Notes: a model not told the origin generated them from the letters alone. A stretch of DNA of 64,000 nucleotides from Paracoccus sp. S3-43 (GCF_029027965.1 NZ_CP119082.1:1034001-1098000); one strand, 5' to 3'. Counted from the stretch's first letter, positions 34,255 through 43,907 are shown. Translations and numbers: made by a program.

Positions 34255-36183
34255 ATGTTCCAGAAAATCCTGATCGCCAACCGGGGCGAGATCGCCTGCC
34301 GCGTCATCGACACCGCCCGCAGGCTGGGGGTGCGCACGGTGGCGGTCTTTTCCGACGCCGACCGCGCCGCCCGCCATGTGGCCATGGCCGACGAGGCGGT
34401 CCATATCGGCGGGCCCGCGCCCAAGGACAGCTATCTGCGCGGCGATGCGATCATTCAGGCGGCGCTGGATACCGGCGCGCAGGCGATCCATCCGGGCTAT
34501 GGCTTCCTGTCGGAAAACCCCGATTTCGTCGATGCGGTGACGGCGGCGGGGCTGGTCTTCATCGGTCCCTCGGCCCAGGCGATCCGCGCCATGGGGCTGA
34601 AGGACGCCGCCAAGGCGCTGATGGCCAAGGCAGGCGTGCCGGTCGTCCCCGGCTATCACGGCGAAAACCAGGATCCCGCGCATCTAAAGGCGCAGGCGGG
34701 CCAAGTCGGCTATCCGGTGCTGATCAAGGCCGTGGCGGGCGGCGGCGGCAAGGGGATGCGGCTGGTGGAACGCCCGCAGGACTTCGCCGCCGCCCTGCAA
34801 TCGGCGCAGGGCGAGGCCGCGACCGCCTTCGGCAACCCCGCCGTGCTGATCGAGAAATACATCCAGCGCCCCCGCCATATCGAGGTTCAGGTCTTCGGCG
34901 ACGGCACCCGCGCGGTTCACCTGTTCGAACGCGACTGTTCGCTGCAACGCCGCCACCAGAAGGTGATCGAGGAAGCCCCCGCCCCCGGCATGACCCCGGA
35001 AATGCGCGCCGCGATGGGCGGGGCCGCCGTCCGCGCGGCCGAGGCCATCGGTTACAGCGGCGCGGGCACCATCGAATTCATCGTGGACGGCAGCGGGGGC
35101 CTGCGCCCCGACGGCTTCTGGTTCATGGAGATGAACACCCGCCTGCAAGTCGAACATCCCGTGACCGAGGCGATCACCGGCATCGATCTGGTCGAATGGC
35201 AGTTGCGCGTCGCCTCGGGCGAGCCGCTGCCCGCGCGTCAGGAAGACCTGTCGATCGACGGCCACGCCTTCGAGGCGCGCCTGTATGCCGAGGATGTGCC
35301 CGCGGGCTTCCTGCCCGCCACCGGCCGTCTGGCGCATCTGCGTTTCCCCGATGGCGCGCGGATCGAGACCGGCGTCCGGCAGGGCGACACGATCAGCCCC
35401 TGGTATGACCCGATGATCGCCAAACTCGTGACCTGGGGTCCGACCCGCGCCATCGCGCTCCGCGCCCTGGAAGCGGCCCTGGCGGATACCGAAGTCGCGG
35501 GATCGGTGACGAACCTGGATTTCCTGATCGCCTTGACGCGCCATGACGGGTTCCGCGCGGGTGACGTCGATACGGGCCTGATCGGCCGCGATCTGGATGC
35601 GCTTGTGGCGGCCTCCGAACCCCAGCCTGCCGCCCGCGCCCTGGCCGTCATCGGCCTGGCGGGCTTGGCCGACCCGCAGGTCAGGGGGGGCACGACCCTG
35701 TGGCAGCCCCTGCGCCGCACCATCGCATGGCAGGACGGAGAGGCCGTGCTGGAGGTGCTCGGCCCCGGCGCGGCGCGCGTCACGCTGGACGGCCGGCCGC
35801 ATGAGGTGCGTTGGCAGGGCGACCGCTGGTGGGTCGACGGCAGCCTGTGCCGCCACCGCGTCACCGCCCATGACAGCGGCGTCAGCGTTTTCGGCGCGGG
35901 CAGCCTGCATCTGCTGCCGCTGGATCCCCTGGACCGGCAGGCGGATGCCGGGGCAGGGGCGGCGCTGACCCTCTCGCCCATGCCGGGCTTGGTGAAATCG
36001 GTCCATGTCGCGGCGGGCCAGTCGGTCAAGGCGGGCGACCGGCTGGCGGTGCTGGAGGCGATGAAGATGGAACACAGCCTGACCGCCGCCCGCGACGGCG
36101 TGGTGGCCGAGGTTCTGGCAAGCGCGGGCGATCAGGTCGAGGCCGGCGCCCCCCTGATCCGGCTGGAGGACGAGGATGCCTGA
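34255..36183 (+). CDS. mccA: 3-Methylcrotonyl-CoA carboxylase, biotin-carrying alpha subunit
   Basis: The 642-residue protein has the biotin carboxylase domain (FQKILIANRGEIACRVID, then GGGGKGMRLV, ERDCSLQRRHQKVIEEAP, EMNTRLQVEHPVTEAI) and a C-terminal biotinyl domain with AMKM (biotin Lys about residue 604). It supplies carboxybiotin to MccB. The start at 34255 is chosen because an extension to 34183 would run through the intergenic repeat. It overlaps the GST gene by 8 bp. Confidence 0.94.
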   Translation: MFQKILIANRGEIACRVIDTARRLGVRTVAVFSDADRAARHVAMADEAVHIGGPAPKDSYLRGDAIIQAALDTGAQAIHPGYGFLSENPDFVDAVTAAGLVFIGPSAQAIRAMGLKDAAKALMAKAGVPVVPGYHGENQDPAHLKAQAGQVGYPVLIKAVAGGGGKGMRLVERPQDFAAALQSAQGEAATAFGNPAVLIEKYIQRPRHIEVQVFGDGTRAVHLFERDCSLQRRHQKVIEEAPAPGMTPEMRAAMGGAAVRAAEAIGYSGAGTIEFIVDGSGGLRPDGFWFMEMNTRLQVEHPVTEAITGIDLVEWQLRVASGEPLPARQEDLSIDGHAFEARLYAEDVPAGFLPATGRLAHLRFPDGARIETGVRQGDTISPWYDPMIAKLVTWGPTRAIALRALEAALADTEVAGSVTNLDFLIALTRHDGFRAGDVDTGLIGRDLDALVAASEPQPAARALAVIGLAGLADPQVRGGTTLWQPLRRTIAWQDGEAVLEVLGPGAARVTLDGRPHEVRWQGDRWWVDGSLCRHRVTAHDSGVSVFGAGSLHLLPLDPLDRQADAGAGAALTLSPMPGLVKSVHVAAGQSVKAGDRLAVLEAMKMEHSLTAARDGVVAEVLASAGDQVEAGAPLIRLEDEDA

Positions 36184-36907
36184 CAGACCGCCCGAACCCA
36201 TCCCCACCGAGGCGCCGCCGCCTGTGCAAGGCGGTCCGGTCAAGGACGACAAGGGCGAGATCATCCTCTGGCACGTCCCCCTGTCGCGGTCGATGCGCAT
36301 CCTGTGGCTGCTCAATGAACTTGAACTGCCCTTCACCCTGCGCGTGATGGATCTGCGCGGCAAGGACATGCGCGCCGCCGAATATGCCGCCATCCATCCG
36401 GTGGGTCGCGCCCCCGCCTTGCAGATCGACGGCAACGTGATCCACGAATCCGGCGCCATGGTCGAATACCTGTGCGAAACGCGCGGTCCGCAGCTGTGGC
36501 GCGCGCCGGGGGCCGAGGGGCGGCTGGGCTGGCTCGACTGGCTGCATTTTGCCGAAACCATCGGCCAGCACATCGCCAACCTGACGCAAAGCCACCTGAT
36601 GCTGCGCGATCCGGCGACCCGATCCCTGACCGTGATGAAACTGGAGACCGCGCGGCTGGCGCGCGCGCTGCGGCTGGTGGAACAGGCGGTCGAGGGCCAG
36701 GACTGGCTGATGGGGCAGGGATTCTCGGGCGTGGATTGCGCCGTCGGCTGGTCGGTCTGGACGGCGGGCCGCTTTGTCCGCCTGTCGCCCGCGCTGCAAG
36801 CCTATGCCGACCGCTGCACCGCGCGCCCCGCCTTCCGCCGCGCGCTGCCGCAGGAAGACGAGCCGCAGCTTTACGAACGTGATTTCTATGAGCTTCCCGA
36901 TGCCTGA
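36176..36907 (+). CDS. Glutathione S-transferase family protein
   Basis: The 243-residue protein has a 25-residue Pro-rich lead, then a thioredoxin-like N-domain (IILWHVPLSRSMRILWLLNELELPFTLRVMDL; the catalytic Ser is probably in SRSMR). HPVGRAPALQIDG gives the cis-Pro segment and VIHESGAMVEYL the Glu-Ser motif, followed by an all-helical C-domain. A GGAGGACGAGG site precedes the ATG within the end of mccA. Its place between mccA and hmgL suggests co-expression with leucine catabolism. Its substrate is unknown. Confidence 0.88.
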   Translation: MPDRPPEPIPTEAPPPVQGGPVKDDKGEIILWHVPLSRSMRILWLLNELELPFTLRVMDLRGKDMRAAEYAAIHPVGRAPALQIDGNVIHESGAMVEYLCETRGPQLWRAPGAEGRLGWLDWLHFAETIGQHIANLTQSHLMLRDPATRSLTVMKLETARLARALRLVEQAVEGQDWLMGQGFSGVDCAVGWSVWTAGRFVRLSPALQAYADRCTARPAFRRALPQEDEPQLYERDFYELPDA

Positions 36908-37763
36908 CACCGTCGAAATCTTCGAAATGGGGCCGCGCGACGGCTTGCAGAACGAAAAACGCCTGATCCCGGCGGCGGACAAGATCGCCCTGGTCGATCT
37001 GCTGTCGGAGGCGGGTTTCCGGCGGATCGAGGTCACCAGCTTCGTCAGCCCGAAATGGGTGCCGCAGATGGCCGACGCCGCGCAGGTCATGGCGGGCATC
37101 ACCCGCGCGCCGGGCGTCCGCTATGCGGTGCTGACGCCGAACATCAAGGGCTATGAGGGCGCGAAGGCCGCGCGCGCCGGCGAGGTGGCGATCTTCGCCA
37201 GCGCGTCCGAAGGCTTCAGCCGCGCCAACCTGAACGCCACCATCGCCGAAAGTCTGGAACGGCTGGCCCCGGTCGCGGCGGCGGCGCGGGCCGACGGCAT
37301 TCCGGTGCGCGGCTATGTCAGCGTGGTGACGGACTGCCCCTTCGACGGGCCGACCCCGCCCGCCAGCGTCGCCGGCGTGGCCGCCGCGTTGCGCGACATG
37401 GGCTGCTATGAGATCAGCCTGGGCGACACGATCGGGCAGGGACGGCCCGAGACGATCGACGCCATGCTGGCCGCCGTGCTGGACGAACTGCCCGCCGATC
37501 GCCTTGCGGGGCATTACCACGACACGGCGGGCCGGGCCTTGCGGAATATCGACGCCAGCATGGCGCGGGGCCTGCGGGTCTTCGACGCCGCCGTGGGCGG
37601 GCTGGGCGGCTGCCCCTATGCGCCGGGCGCGGCGGGCAATGTCGCCACGGAAAAGGTCGCGGCGCATCTGGCGGCGCGGGGATATGCGCATGGGCTGGAC
37701 ATGGCGGTGATCGACCAAGCCGCCGCCTTTGCGCGCAGCTTGAGGGGGGCGGACCATGCCTGA
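36900..37763 (+). CDS. hmgL: Hydroxymethylglutaryl-CoA lyase
   Basis: The 287-residue TIM-barrel enzyme has the catalytic segment EMGPRDGLQNEKR near the start, EVTSFVSPKWVPQMADA, GYVSVVTDCPFDG, HYHDTAGRAL (metal-binding His pair) and the family signature GGLGGCPYAPGAAGN with the mobile catalytic Cys. It cleaves HMG-CoA to acetyl-CoA and acetoacetate, the last step of leucine degradation. ATG 36900 overlaps the GST stop by 8 bp; an in-frame ATG at 36888 is an alternative. Confidence 0.93.
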   Translation: MPDTVEIFEMGPRDGLQNEKRLIPAADKIALVDLLSEAGFRRIEVTSFVSPKWVPQMADAAQVMAGITRAPGVRYAVLTPNIKGYEGAKAARAGEVAIFASASEGFSRANLNATIAESLERLAPVAAAARADGIPVRGYVSVVTDCPFDGPTPPASVAGVAAALRDMGCYEISLGDTIGQGRPETIDAMLAAVLDELPADRLAGHYHDTAGRALRNIDASMARGLRVFDAAVGGLGGCPYAPGAAGNVATEKVAAHLAARGYAHGLDMAVIDQAAAFARSLRGADHA

Positions 37764-38538
37764 GACGATCCGCATCGACATTGACCCGCGCGGCGTGGCG
37801 ACCCTGTGGCTGGCCCGGCCCGACAAGCACAACGCCTTGTCGCAAGCGATGATGGAGGAGCTGACCGAAGCGGCGGCGCAGCTTGGTGCCGACCCTGCGG
37901 TGCGGGTGGTGGTGCTGGCGGGTGAGGGCGCGAGCTTCTGCGCGGGCGGCGATCTGGCCTGGATGCGCGCGCAGATGGAGGCCGATGCCGAGACCCGGCG
38001 GGCGGGCGCGCGGACCCTCGCCGGGATGCTGTCGGCGCTGAACCTGCTGCCGAAGCCGCTGATCGCCCGCGTCCACGGCAATGCCTTCGGCGGCGGCGTC
38101 GGCATGATGGCGGTGGCCGACATCGCCATCGCGGCCGACACAGCGCGCTTCGGGCTGACCGAGGTGAAGCTGGGCCTGATCCCCGCCACCATCGGCCCCT
38201 ATGTCCTGGCTCGGATGGGCGAGGACAAGGCGCGGCGGGTGTTCTTCTCGGCCCGGCTGTTCGGCGCGGACGAGGCGGTGGCGCTGAACCTTGCCGCCCG
38301 CGCGGTCGCCCCCGGCGATCTGGACGCGGCGGTGGAGGCCGAGGTCGCGCCCTTCCTGCTGGCCGCCCCCGGCGCGGTGGCTGCGGCCAAGGCGCAATGT
38401 CGCGCCCTTGGCCCGCGCATCGACGCCGCCGTGATCGAGGACAGCATCGACCGGCTGGTCGCCGTCTGGGAAGGCGACGAGGCCCCGGACGGCATCGCGG
38501 CCTTCTTCGACAAGCGCAAGCCGCGCTGGCAGGTCTGA
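37756..38538 (+). CDS. liuC: Methylglutaconyl-CoA hydratase (enoyl-CoA hydratase family)
   Basis: The 260-residue crotonase-fold protein has the oxyanion-hole segments EGASFCAGGDLAWM and VHGNAFGGGVGMMAVADIAIA, the catalytic Glu in GLTEVKLGLIPATIGPYV and the C-terminal FFDKRKPRW seen in short-chain methylglutaconyl-CoA hydratases. It hydrates 3-methylglutaconyl-CoA to HMG-CoA, linking MccAB to HmgL. The ATG overlaps the hmgL stop by 8 bp, completing a coupled mccB-mccA-GST-hmgL-liuC operon. Exact substrate assignment rests on context. Confidence 0.88.
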   Translation: MPETIRIDIDPRGVATLWLARPDKHNALSQAMMEELTEAAAQLGADPAVRVVVLAGEGASFCAGGDLAWMRAQMEADAETRRAGARTLAGMLSALNLLPKPLIARVHGNAFGGGVGMMAVADIAIAADTARFGLTEVKLGLIPATIGPYVLARMGEDKARRVFFSARLFGADEAVALNLAARAVAPGDLDAAVEAEVAPFLLAAPGAVAAAKAQCRALGPRIDAAVIEDSIDRLVAVWEGDEAPDGIAAFFDKRKPRWQV

Positions 38539-38578
38539 CCCGCTTCCGCTATGGCGGACCCGGAAGAAAGGGGGCGTC

Positions 38579-39034
38579 ATGGAAGTCAGGATACTGGATC
38601 CGCGGATTCGCGAATGGGGGATCCCCGATTACCAGACGGCGGGATCGGCGGCGGTGGATCTGTTCGCCTGCGTCGACGCCCCGCTGGACATCGCGCCGCA
38701 GGCGCCCGCCGTGCTGATCAGCGCCGGGATCGCGCTGTCTTTCGGCGATTTCTCCTTTGCCGGGCTGATCCTTCCCCGGTCGGGGCAGGGGCACAGGCGG
38801 GGGCTGGTGCTGGGCAATTCGACCGGGCTGATCGACCCCGATTATACCGGCGAAATCCTCATCAGCACCTGGAACCGCAATCCCGCAGGTTCGCCGCCGA
38901 TCACCGTCCGGCCGGGCGAGAGGATCGCGCAGATGATCTTCGTCCCGGTCCTGCGGCCCGCCTTCACGGTCGTGGACGGATTCAGCCGGGAAACGGCGCG
39001 GGCGGCGGGCGGCTTCGGCTCGACCGGGGCGTGA
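38579..39034 (+). CDS. dut: dUTP diphosphatase
   Basis: The 151-residue trimeric-type dUTPase shows the five family motifs: AGSAAVDLFA, PRSGQG, GNSTGLIDPDYTGEI (catalytic Asp), RPGERIAQMIFVPV and the C-terminal AAGGFGSTG P-loop-like arm. It hydrolyses dUTP to dUMP, limiting uracil in DNA and feeding dTMP synthesis. A GAAAGGGGG site precedes the ATG. The gene follows liuC by 40 bp and is 4 bp from the next gene. Confidence 0.93.
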   Translation: MEVRILDPRIREWGIPDYQTAGSAAVDLFACVDAPLDIAPQAPAVLISAGIALSFGDFSFAGLILPRSGQGHRRGLVLGNSTGLIDPDYTGEILISTWNRNPAGSPPITVRPGERIAQMIFVPVLRPAFTVVDGFSRETARAAGGFGSTGA

Positions 39035-39038
39035 TCGG

Positions 39039-40121
39039 GTGACGGGGGTCTGGCTGCTGGCGGCGATTGCCGCAGGGGGCTGGGTCTTCGGCCTGCCGCG
39101 CCGCTGGCTGCTGGCGGCGCTGGCGCTGGTCTGGGCTGGGATCGTGCTGTCGCATCTGGCCGGGATCGGCCTGTTCGGCGGATCGGCGCGCGGCTGGCTG
39201 GTCGCGGGCGGGCTGGCAGCGCTGATCCTGGCCTATCGCGCGGGGCTGGGCTGGCTGCGGTCGCGCGCGCTGCCGGTTGACCGACCCGCGCCACCACCAC
39301 CTGCCCTCACGCCATCTGCGCCCACGCCGCCTGTCCCCACGCCATCTGCGGTCAGCGATGCCGAACTGGACCGCTATGCCCGCCATCTGGTGCTGCGAGA
39401 GATCGGCGGGCCGGGCCAGATGCGCCTGCGCGACGCGCGGGTGCTGGTGGTGGGCGCGGGGGGGCTGGGGGCGCCGGTCTGCCTGTATCTCGCGGCGGCG
39501 GGCGTGGGGCGGATCACGGTGGCCGATGACGACACGGTTGGCCTGTCCAATCTGCAACGCCAGGTGATCTTTCGCAGCGACCAGCTGGGGCAGGGCAAGG
39601 CACAGGCCGCCACGGCCGCGATGCGCGCCCTGAACCCGCATGTGCAGGCGACACCCCTGCCGCGCCGGATCACGGCCGAGGATGCGGATCTGGTCGCCGG
39701 GCACGATCTGGTCCTGGACGGCACCGACAGCTTTGCCGCGCGCGATGCGATCAACCGCGCTTGCGTCGCCGCCCGCGTGCCGCTGATCGCCGGGGCCATC
39801 GCGCAATGGGAAGGGCAGGTGACGATGTACGACCCGGCGCGCGGCGGCCCGTGCCTGGCCTGCCTGTTCCCCACCGCGCCCGCGCCGGGCCTCGCCCCGC
39901 CCTGCGCCGAGGCGGGGGTGATCGGCCCCCTGCCGGGCGTCGTCGGCAGCCTGATGGCGATGGAGGCGATCAAGCACCTGACCGGCGCCGGGCAGGGCTT
40001 GCGCGGGCGGATGCTGATCTTCGACGGGCTTTACGGCGAAAGCCGGATGATCGGCACGGCGCGGCGCGCGGATTGCCCGGTCTGCGGATCGGCTCTGGAA
40101 CGCGGCGCCGCCGCCCCTTAG
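39039..40121 (+). CDS. Membrane-tethered ThiF/MoeB/HesA-family adenylyltransferase
   Basis: The 360-residue protein begins at a GTG 4 bp after dut. Residues 1-75 hold two to three membrane helices (VWLLAAIAAGGWVFGL, WLLAALALVWAGIVL). A Pro-rich linker follows, then a MoeB/ThiF E1-like domain (about 105-360): RYARHLVLREIGGPGQMRL, ATP loop VVGAGGLGAPV, SNLQRQVIF, DGTDSFAARDAIN and two zinc-binding CxxC pairs (CLAC and CPVC). The domain adenylates the C-terminus of a ubiquitin-like sulfur carrier (MoaD or ThiS). No carrier gene is adjacent. Confidence 0.88.
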   Translation: MTGVWLLAAIAAGGWVFGLPRRWLLAALALVWAGIVLSHLAGIGLFGGSARGWLVAGGLAALILAYRAGLGWLRSRALPVDRPAPPPPALTPSAPTPPVPTPSAVSDAELDRYARHLVLREIGGPGQMRLRDARVLVVGAGGLGAPVCLYLAAAGVGRITVADDDTVGLSNLQRQVIFRSDQLGQGKAQAATAAMRALNPHVQATPLPRRITAEDADLVAGHDLVLDGTDSFAARDAINRACVAARVPLIAGAIAQWEGQVTMYDPARGGPCLACLFPTAPAPGLAPPCAEAGVIGPLPGVVGSLMAMEAIKHLTGAGQGLRGRMLIFDGLYGESRMIGTARRADCPVCGSALERGAAAP

Positions 40122-40144
40122 GTTGTGTCGACCAAGGAGGCGCC

Positions 40145-42169
40145 ATGAACCCCGAACTGACCCGCTGGACCGGCCCCGAGGGGCTGCCGCGTTTCGACCT
40201 GATCGCGGACGGCGATTTCGCCCCCGCCTTCGACCGTGAACTGGCCGCCGCCGAAGCCGCGATGGAGGCGATCGCCGCCAATCCCGAACCGCCCGGCTTT
40301 GCCAATACCGTCGCCGCGATGGAGGTGGCCGAGGACGGGCTCAACCGCGTGCTCTCGATCTTCTACACGCTGGCGAATGTCGATTCGAACCCGGCGAGAG
40401 AGGCGCTGCAACGCGACTTCGCCCCGCGCCTTGCCGCCTATAACAGCAAGACCGGGATGGATCCGCGCCTTTATGCCCGCGTCAAGGCGGTGGCGGCGAC
40501 GGCCGACCAACTGCCGCCCGAGGACCGGCGCATCACCGAGCTGGCCCTGCGCGGCCTGACCCGGTCCGGCGCGGGGCTGGAAGGTGCCGCGCGCGACCGC
40601 ATGGCCGAGATCCGCGCCCGCATGGCGGTGCTGACCACGCGGTTTTCCCAGAACGTGCTGGCCGACGAACGCGACTATGTGTTGCCGGTCCCCGACGACC
40701 GGCTGGCGGGCCTGCCCGACTGGCTGATCGGATCCATGCGCGCGGCGGCCGGGGCGCGCGGGATGAACGGGCAGATCGTGACGCTGAACCGCTCTCTGAT
40801 CGTGCCCTTCCTGGAACATGCCGGCGACCGGGCGCTGCGCGAGGTGGCGTTCCGGGCCTGGACCGCGCGCGGGTCGGGGCAGGGGGCGGGCGGGTCTGCG
40901 ACCGACACGCTGCCCCTGGTGGCCGAGATCCTGGCGCTGCGCCACGAACGCGCCCGGCTGCTGGGATATGCCGATTTCGCCGCCTACAAGCTGGAACCCG
41001 AAATGGCGGGCAGCGCCGACCGCGTGGCCGAATTGCTGAGCCAGGTCTGGGAGCCCGCTCGCGCCCGCGCGGCGGCGGACGAGGCCCGGCTGACCGCCAT
41101 GCTGCGCGACGACGGCGTGAACGGCGCCCTGGAACCCTGGGACTGGCGGCATTACGCCGAACGGCTGCGGCGGCAGGATCACGATTTCGACGCCGACCAG
41201 ATCAAGCCCTATCTGACGCTGGAGGCGATGCTGGGGGCGATGATGGATGTCGCGCACCGCCTGTTTCGGCTGGAGTTCCAGCCCGTCGAGGCGCCGCTCT
41301 GGTCGCCCGACGCCCGCGCCTGGCGGATCACCCGCGACGGCAGGCTGATGGCGATCTTCGTGGGCGATTACTTCGCCCGACCCTCGAAACGGTCGGGGGC
41401 GTGGTGTTCGTCGCTGCAAGTCCAGCACAAGATCGGCGCGGGCCAGCGGCCCATCGTGGTCAATGTCTGCAACTTCACCCCGCCGGAACAGCCCGGCGCG
41501 CCCGCCTTCCTGTCCTGGGACGACGCGCGCACGCTGTTCCACGAATTCGGCCATGCCACGCATCATATCCTGTCGGACGTGACCTGGCCGTCGATCTCGG
41601 GCACGTCGGTCGCGCAGGATTTCGTCGAACTGCCCAGCCAGCTTTACGAACACTGGCTGGAACAGCCCGCCGTGCTGGACGCCCATGCGCGGCATTACCG
41701 GACCGGGGAACCGCTGCCCGCCGATCTGCGCGACCGGCTGCTGGCGGCGGGCAAGGCGGATGCCGGCTTTTCCACGACCGAATATCTGGAAAGCGCGCTT
41801 GTCGACCTGGCCTTCCACCGGGGCGATCCGCCCGCCGATCCGCTGGCCGCCCAGGGCCGGGTTCTGGCGGATCTGGACGCGCCCGCCGCGATCCCGATGC
41901 GCCACGCCACGCCGCATTTCAGCCATGTCTTCAGCGGCGACAGCTATGCCAGCGGATATTACAGCTATATGTGGTCCGAGGTGATGGACGCCGACGCCTT
42001 CGCCGCCTTCCAGGAAACCGGCGACATCTTCGACCCGGCGACCGCGCGGCGGCTGGAGGAGACGATCCTGTCGCGCGGCGGCTCGGCCCCGGCGGATCAA
42101 CTGTGGCTGGCCTTCCGCCAGCGGATGCCGGGGGTGGACGCCCTGCTGCGCGGACGCGGGCTGGCCTAG
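40145..42169 (+). CDS. M3-family metallopeptidase (oligopeptidase A / dipeptidyl carboxypeptidase type)
   Basis: The 674-residue zinc peptidase has HEFGH at residues 466-470 (ARTLFHEFGHATHHILS). The third zinc-ligand helix follows (VAQDFVELPSQLYEHWLEQP), then the substrate-binding HFSHVFSGDSYASGYYSYMWSEVMDADAF region. It lacks a signal peptide, so it probably degrades cytosolic oligopeptides. The length fits Dcp/PrlC enzymes. An AAGGAGG site precedes the ATG. It could recycle peptides imported by the Yej system, but that is only a plausible link. Its stop overlaps the convergent SH3 gene by 4 bp. Confidence 0.92.
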   Translation: MNPELTRWTGPEGLPRFDLIADGDFAPAFDRELAAAEAAMEAIAANPEPPGFANTVAAMEVAEDGLNRVLSIFYTLANVDSNPAREALQRDFAPRLAAYNSKTGMDPRLYARVKAVAATADQLPPEDRRITELALRGLTRSGAGLEGAARDRMAEIRARMAVLTTRFSQNVLADERDYVLPVPDDRLAGLPDWLIGSMRAAAGARGMNGQIVTLNRSLIVPFLEHAGDRALREVAFRAWTARGSGQGAGGSATDTLPLVAEILALRHERARLLGYADFAAYKLEPEMAGSADRVAELLSQVWEPARARAAADEARLTAMLRDDGVNGALEPWDWRHYAERLRRQDHDFDADQIKPYLTLEAMLGAMMDVAHRLFRLEFQPVEAPLWSPDARAWRITRDGRLMAIFVGDYFARPSKRSGAWCSSLQVQHKIGAGQRPIVVNVCNFTPPEQPGAPAFLSWDDARTLFHEFGHATHHILSDVTWPSISGTSVAQDFVELPSQLYEHWLEQPAVLDAHARHYRTGEPLPADLRDRLLAAGKADAGFSTTEYLESALVDLAFHRGDPPADPLAAQGRVLADLDAPAAIPMRHATPHFSHVFSGDSYASGYYSYMWSEVMDADAFAAFQETGDIFDPATARRLEETILSRGGSAPADQLWLAFRQRMPGVDALLRGRGLA

Positions 42170-42732
42170 TCCCGCACCTCGTCCGGGTCCACGCCCCAGA
42201 TCGAGGTCTTGGGCACCCAGCCCCGCTGCCCGCCGCCGGAAATGCGGCACCAGCCGGGGTTGCATTCGCCCAGCCGGACGATGGCGCCCATTTCCGCGCG
42301 CGCGACGATGTCGGCGTCCGGGTTGGGGCGGCTGCGCAGTTCCACCATGTCCTGCGTCACAAGCGCGGTGCGCACGCCCGACAGCAGCGCATAATGGATC
42401 CAGCCGCCCGCGCCGTCCTTGTCCTCGACCCGGCGCCAGTGGCCGAACTCGGCGACGACCCGCAGCGGCATCCCGGCATGGCGGAACACCCAGTCGATGC
42501 GGTGCGACAGGCTGGGACCGCGCCGGGCATTGCCCTCGGACCCCTTCAGGCTGACATAGCGGGGGACGGGCAGGTTCGTGACCGGGCCGCGCGTCACCCC
42601 GCCGCCTTCGTCCTGGACGCGGAGGATCCGCGCATCCGCCGATTGCGGCACGGCCTGCGACTGGGCCAGCGCCAGACCCACCGATGCCGCCACGATCGCC
42701 GCCCCGCCACACAATAGCGTCCGTATCCGCAT
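42166..42732 (-). CDS. Secreted SH3-domain protein
   Basis: The 188-residue protein has a signal peptide (MRIRTLLCGGAAIVAASVGLALAQ) and two bacterial SH3-like repeats (PRYVSLKGSEGNARRGPSLSHRIDWVF and VELRSRPNPDADIVARAEMGAIVRLGECNPGWCRISGGGQRGWVPKTSIWGV). Such domains bind peptidoglycan or cell-wall peptides. The start at 42732 gives a clean signal sequence; the longer opening to 42879 does not. It is divergent from the following dehydrogenase. Confidence 0.85.
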   Translation of the reverse strand: MRIRTLLCGGAAIVAASVGLALAQSQAVPQSADARILRVQDEGGGVTRGPVTNLPVPRYVSLKGSEGNARRGPSLSHRIDWVFRHAGMPLRVVAEFGHWRRVEDKDGAGGWIHYALLSGVRTALVTQDMVELRSRPNPDADIVARAEMGAIVRLGECNPGWCRISGGGQRGWVPKTSIWGVDPDEVRD

Positions 42733-42902
42733 GTTCCGTCCGTTCCCGCCGACCGCCTTGCAGCGGCCCTTTCTGCCCATTGCCGGGGCCGCGCGGCGTC
42801 CCCGATGGGGTCTTGTGCCTGCCCCATATCGCGGGCAGTTTGCCAAAAGCGGCGCCGGTTTGAAAGGCCGCCCCGACATGACATCGAGAAAGTGAGGCCA
42901 TC

Positions 42903-43904
42903 ATGCACAGCCCGCAACCCTCGCGCCAGAAACTGCGCGTCGTGGTGACGCGCCACCTGCCCGAGGCGGTCGAGACGCGCATGAAGGAGCTGTTCGACGT
43001 GGTGCTGCGCGAGGATGACGCCAGAATGTCGCGCGACGACCTGTCGGCGGCGATGCGCGGGGCGGATGTGCTGGTGCCGACCGTCACCGACCATATCGAC
43101 GCCAACATGCTGGCCCAGGCCGGAGAGCGGCTGAAGCTGATCGCCAATTACGGCGCGGGCGTCGATCACATCGACGTGCAGTCCGCCCGGCAGCGCGGCA
43201 TCCTGGTCAGCAACACCCCCGGCGTCGTGACCGAGGATACCGCGGACATGGTGATGGCGCTGATCCTGGGCGTCACGCGGCGCATCCCGGAAGGCATGGC
43301 GGAAATGCAGGCGGGCCGCTGGGCCGGATGGGCGCCGACCGCGCATCTGGGCGGCCGCGTCGGCGGGCGCCGCCTGGGGATCCTGGGCATGGGCCGGATC
43401 GGTCAGGCGGTCGCGCGGCGGGCCAATGTCTTCGGGATGCAGGTCCATTACCACAACCGCCGCCGCCTGCGCCCCGAGATCGAGGAGGAATTGCAGGCGA
43501 CCTATTGGGAAAGCCTGGATCAGATGCTGGCGCGGATGGACATCATCAGCGTGAACGCGCCGCATACGCCGTCGACCTTCCACCTGCTGAACGCGCGGCG
43601 GCTGAAGCTGCTGAAACCCTCGGCCGTGGTGGTGAACACCTCTCGCGGCGAGGTGATCGACGAGAACGCGCTGACCCGGATGCTGCGCGCCAGGGAAATC
43701 GCCGGGGCGGGGCTGGACGTGTTCGAGCACGGGCACGAGATCAACCCCCGCCTGCGCGAACTGCCCAACGTGGTGCTGCTGCCGCATATGGGATCGGCCA
43801 CGGTCGAGGGCCGGGCCGAGATGGGCGAAAAGGTCATCATCAACATCAAGACCTTCGCCGACGGCCACCGGCCCCCGGATCTGGTCGTGCCGTCGATGCT
43901 GTAG
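42903..43904 (+). CDS. D-2-hydroxyacid dehydrogenase (glyoxylate/hydroxypyruvate reductase-like)
   Basis: The 333-residue NAD(P)-dependent enzyme has LKLIANYGAGVDHIDV, the Rossmann loop GILGMGRIGQAVA, the substrate-binding Arg in VVNTSRGEVID, the catalytic Glu in GAGLDVFEHGHEINP and the catalytic His in NVVLLPHMGSATVEGR. These match the glyoxylate/D-glycerate dehydrogenase branch. It would reduce glyoxylate or hydroxypyruvate, but the family is broad and the substrate is not fixed by sequence. A GAGG site precedes the ATG. Confidence 0.87.
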   Translation: MHSPQPSRQKLRVVVTRHLPEAVETRMKELFDVVLREDDARMSRDDLSAAMRGADVLVPTVTDHIDANMLAQAGERLKLIANYGAGVDHIDVQSARQRGILVSNTPGVVTEDTADMVMALILGVTRRIPEGMAEMQAGRWAGWAPTAHLGGRVGGRRLGILGMGRIGQAVARRANVFGMQVHYHNRRRLRPEIEEELQATYWESLDQMLARMDIISVNAPHTPSTFHLLNARRLKLLKPSAVVVNTSRGEVIDENALTRMLRAREIAGAGLDVFEHGHEINPRLRELPNVVLLPHMGSATVEGRAEMGEKVIINIKTFADGHRPPDLVVPSML

Positions 43905-43907
43905 GGA

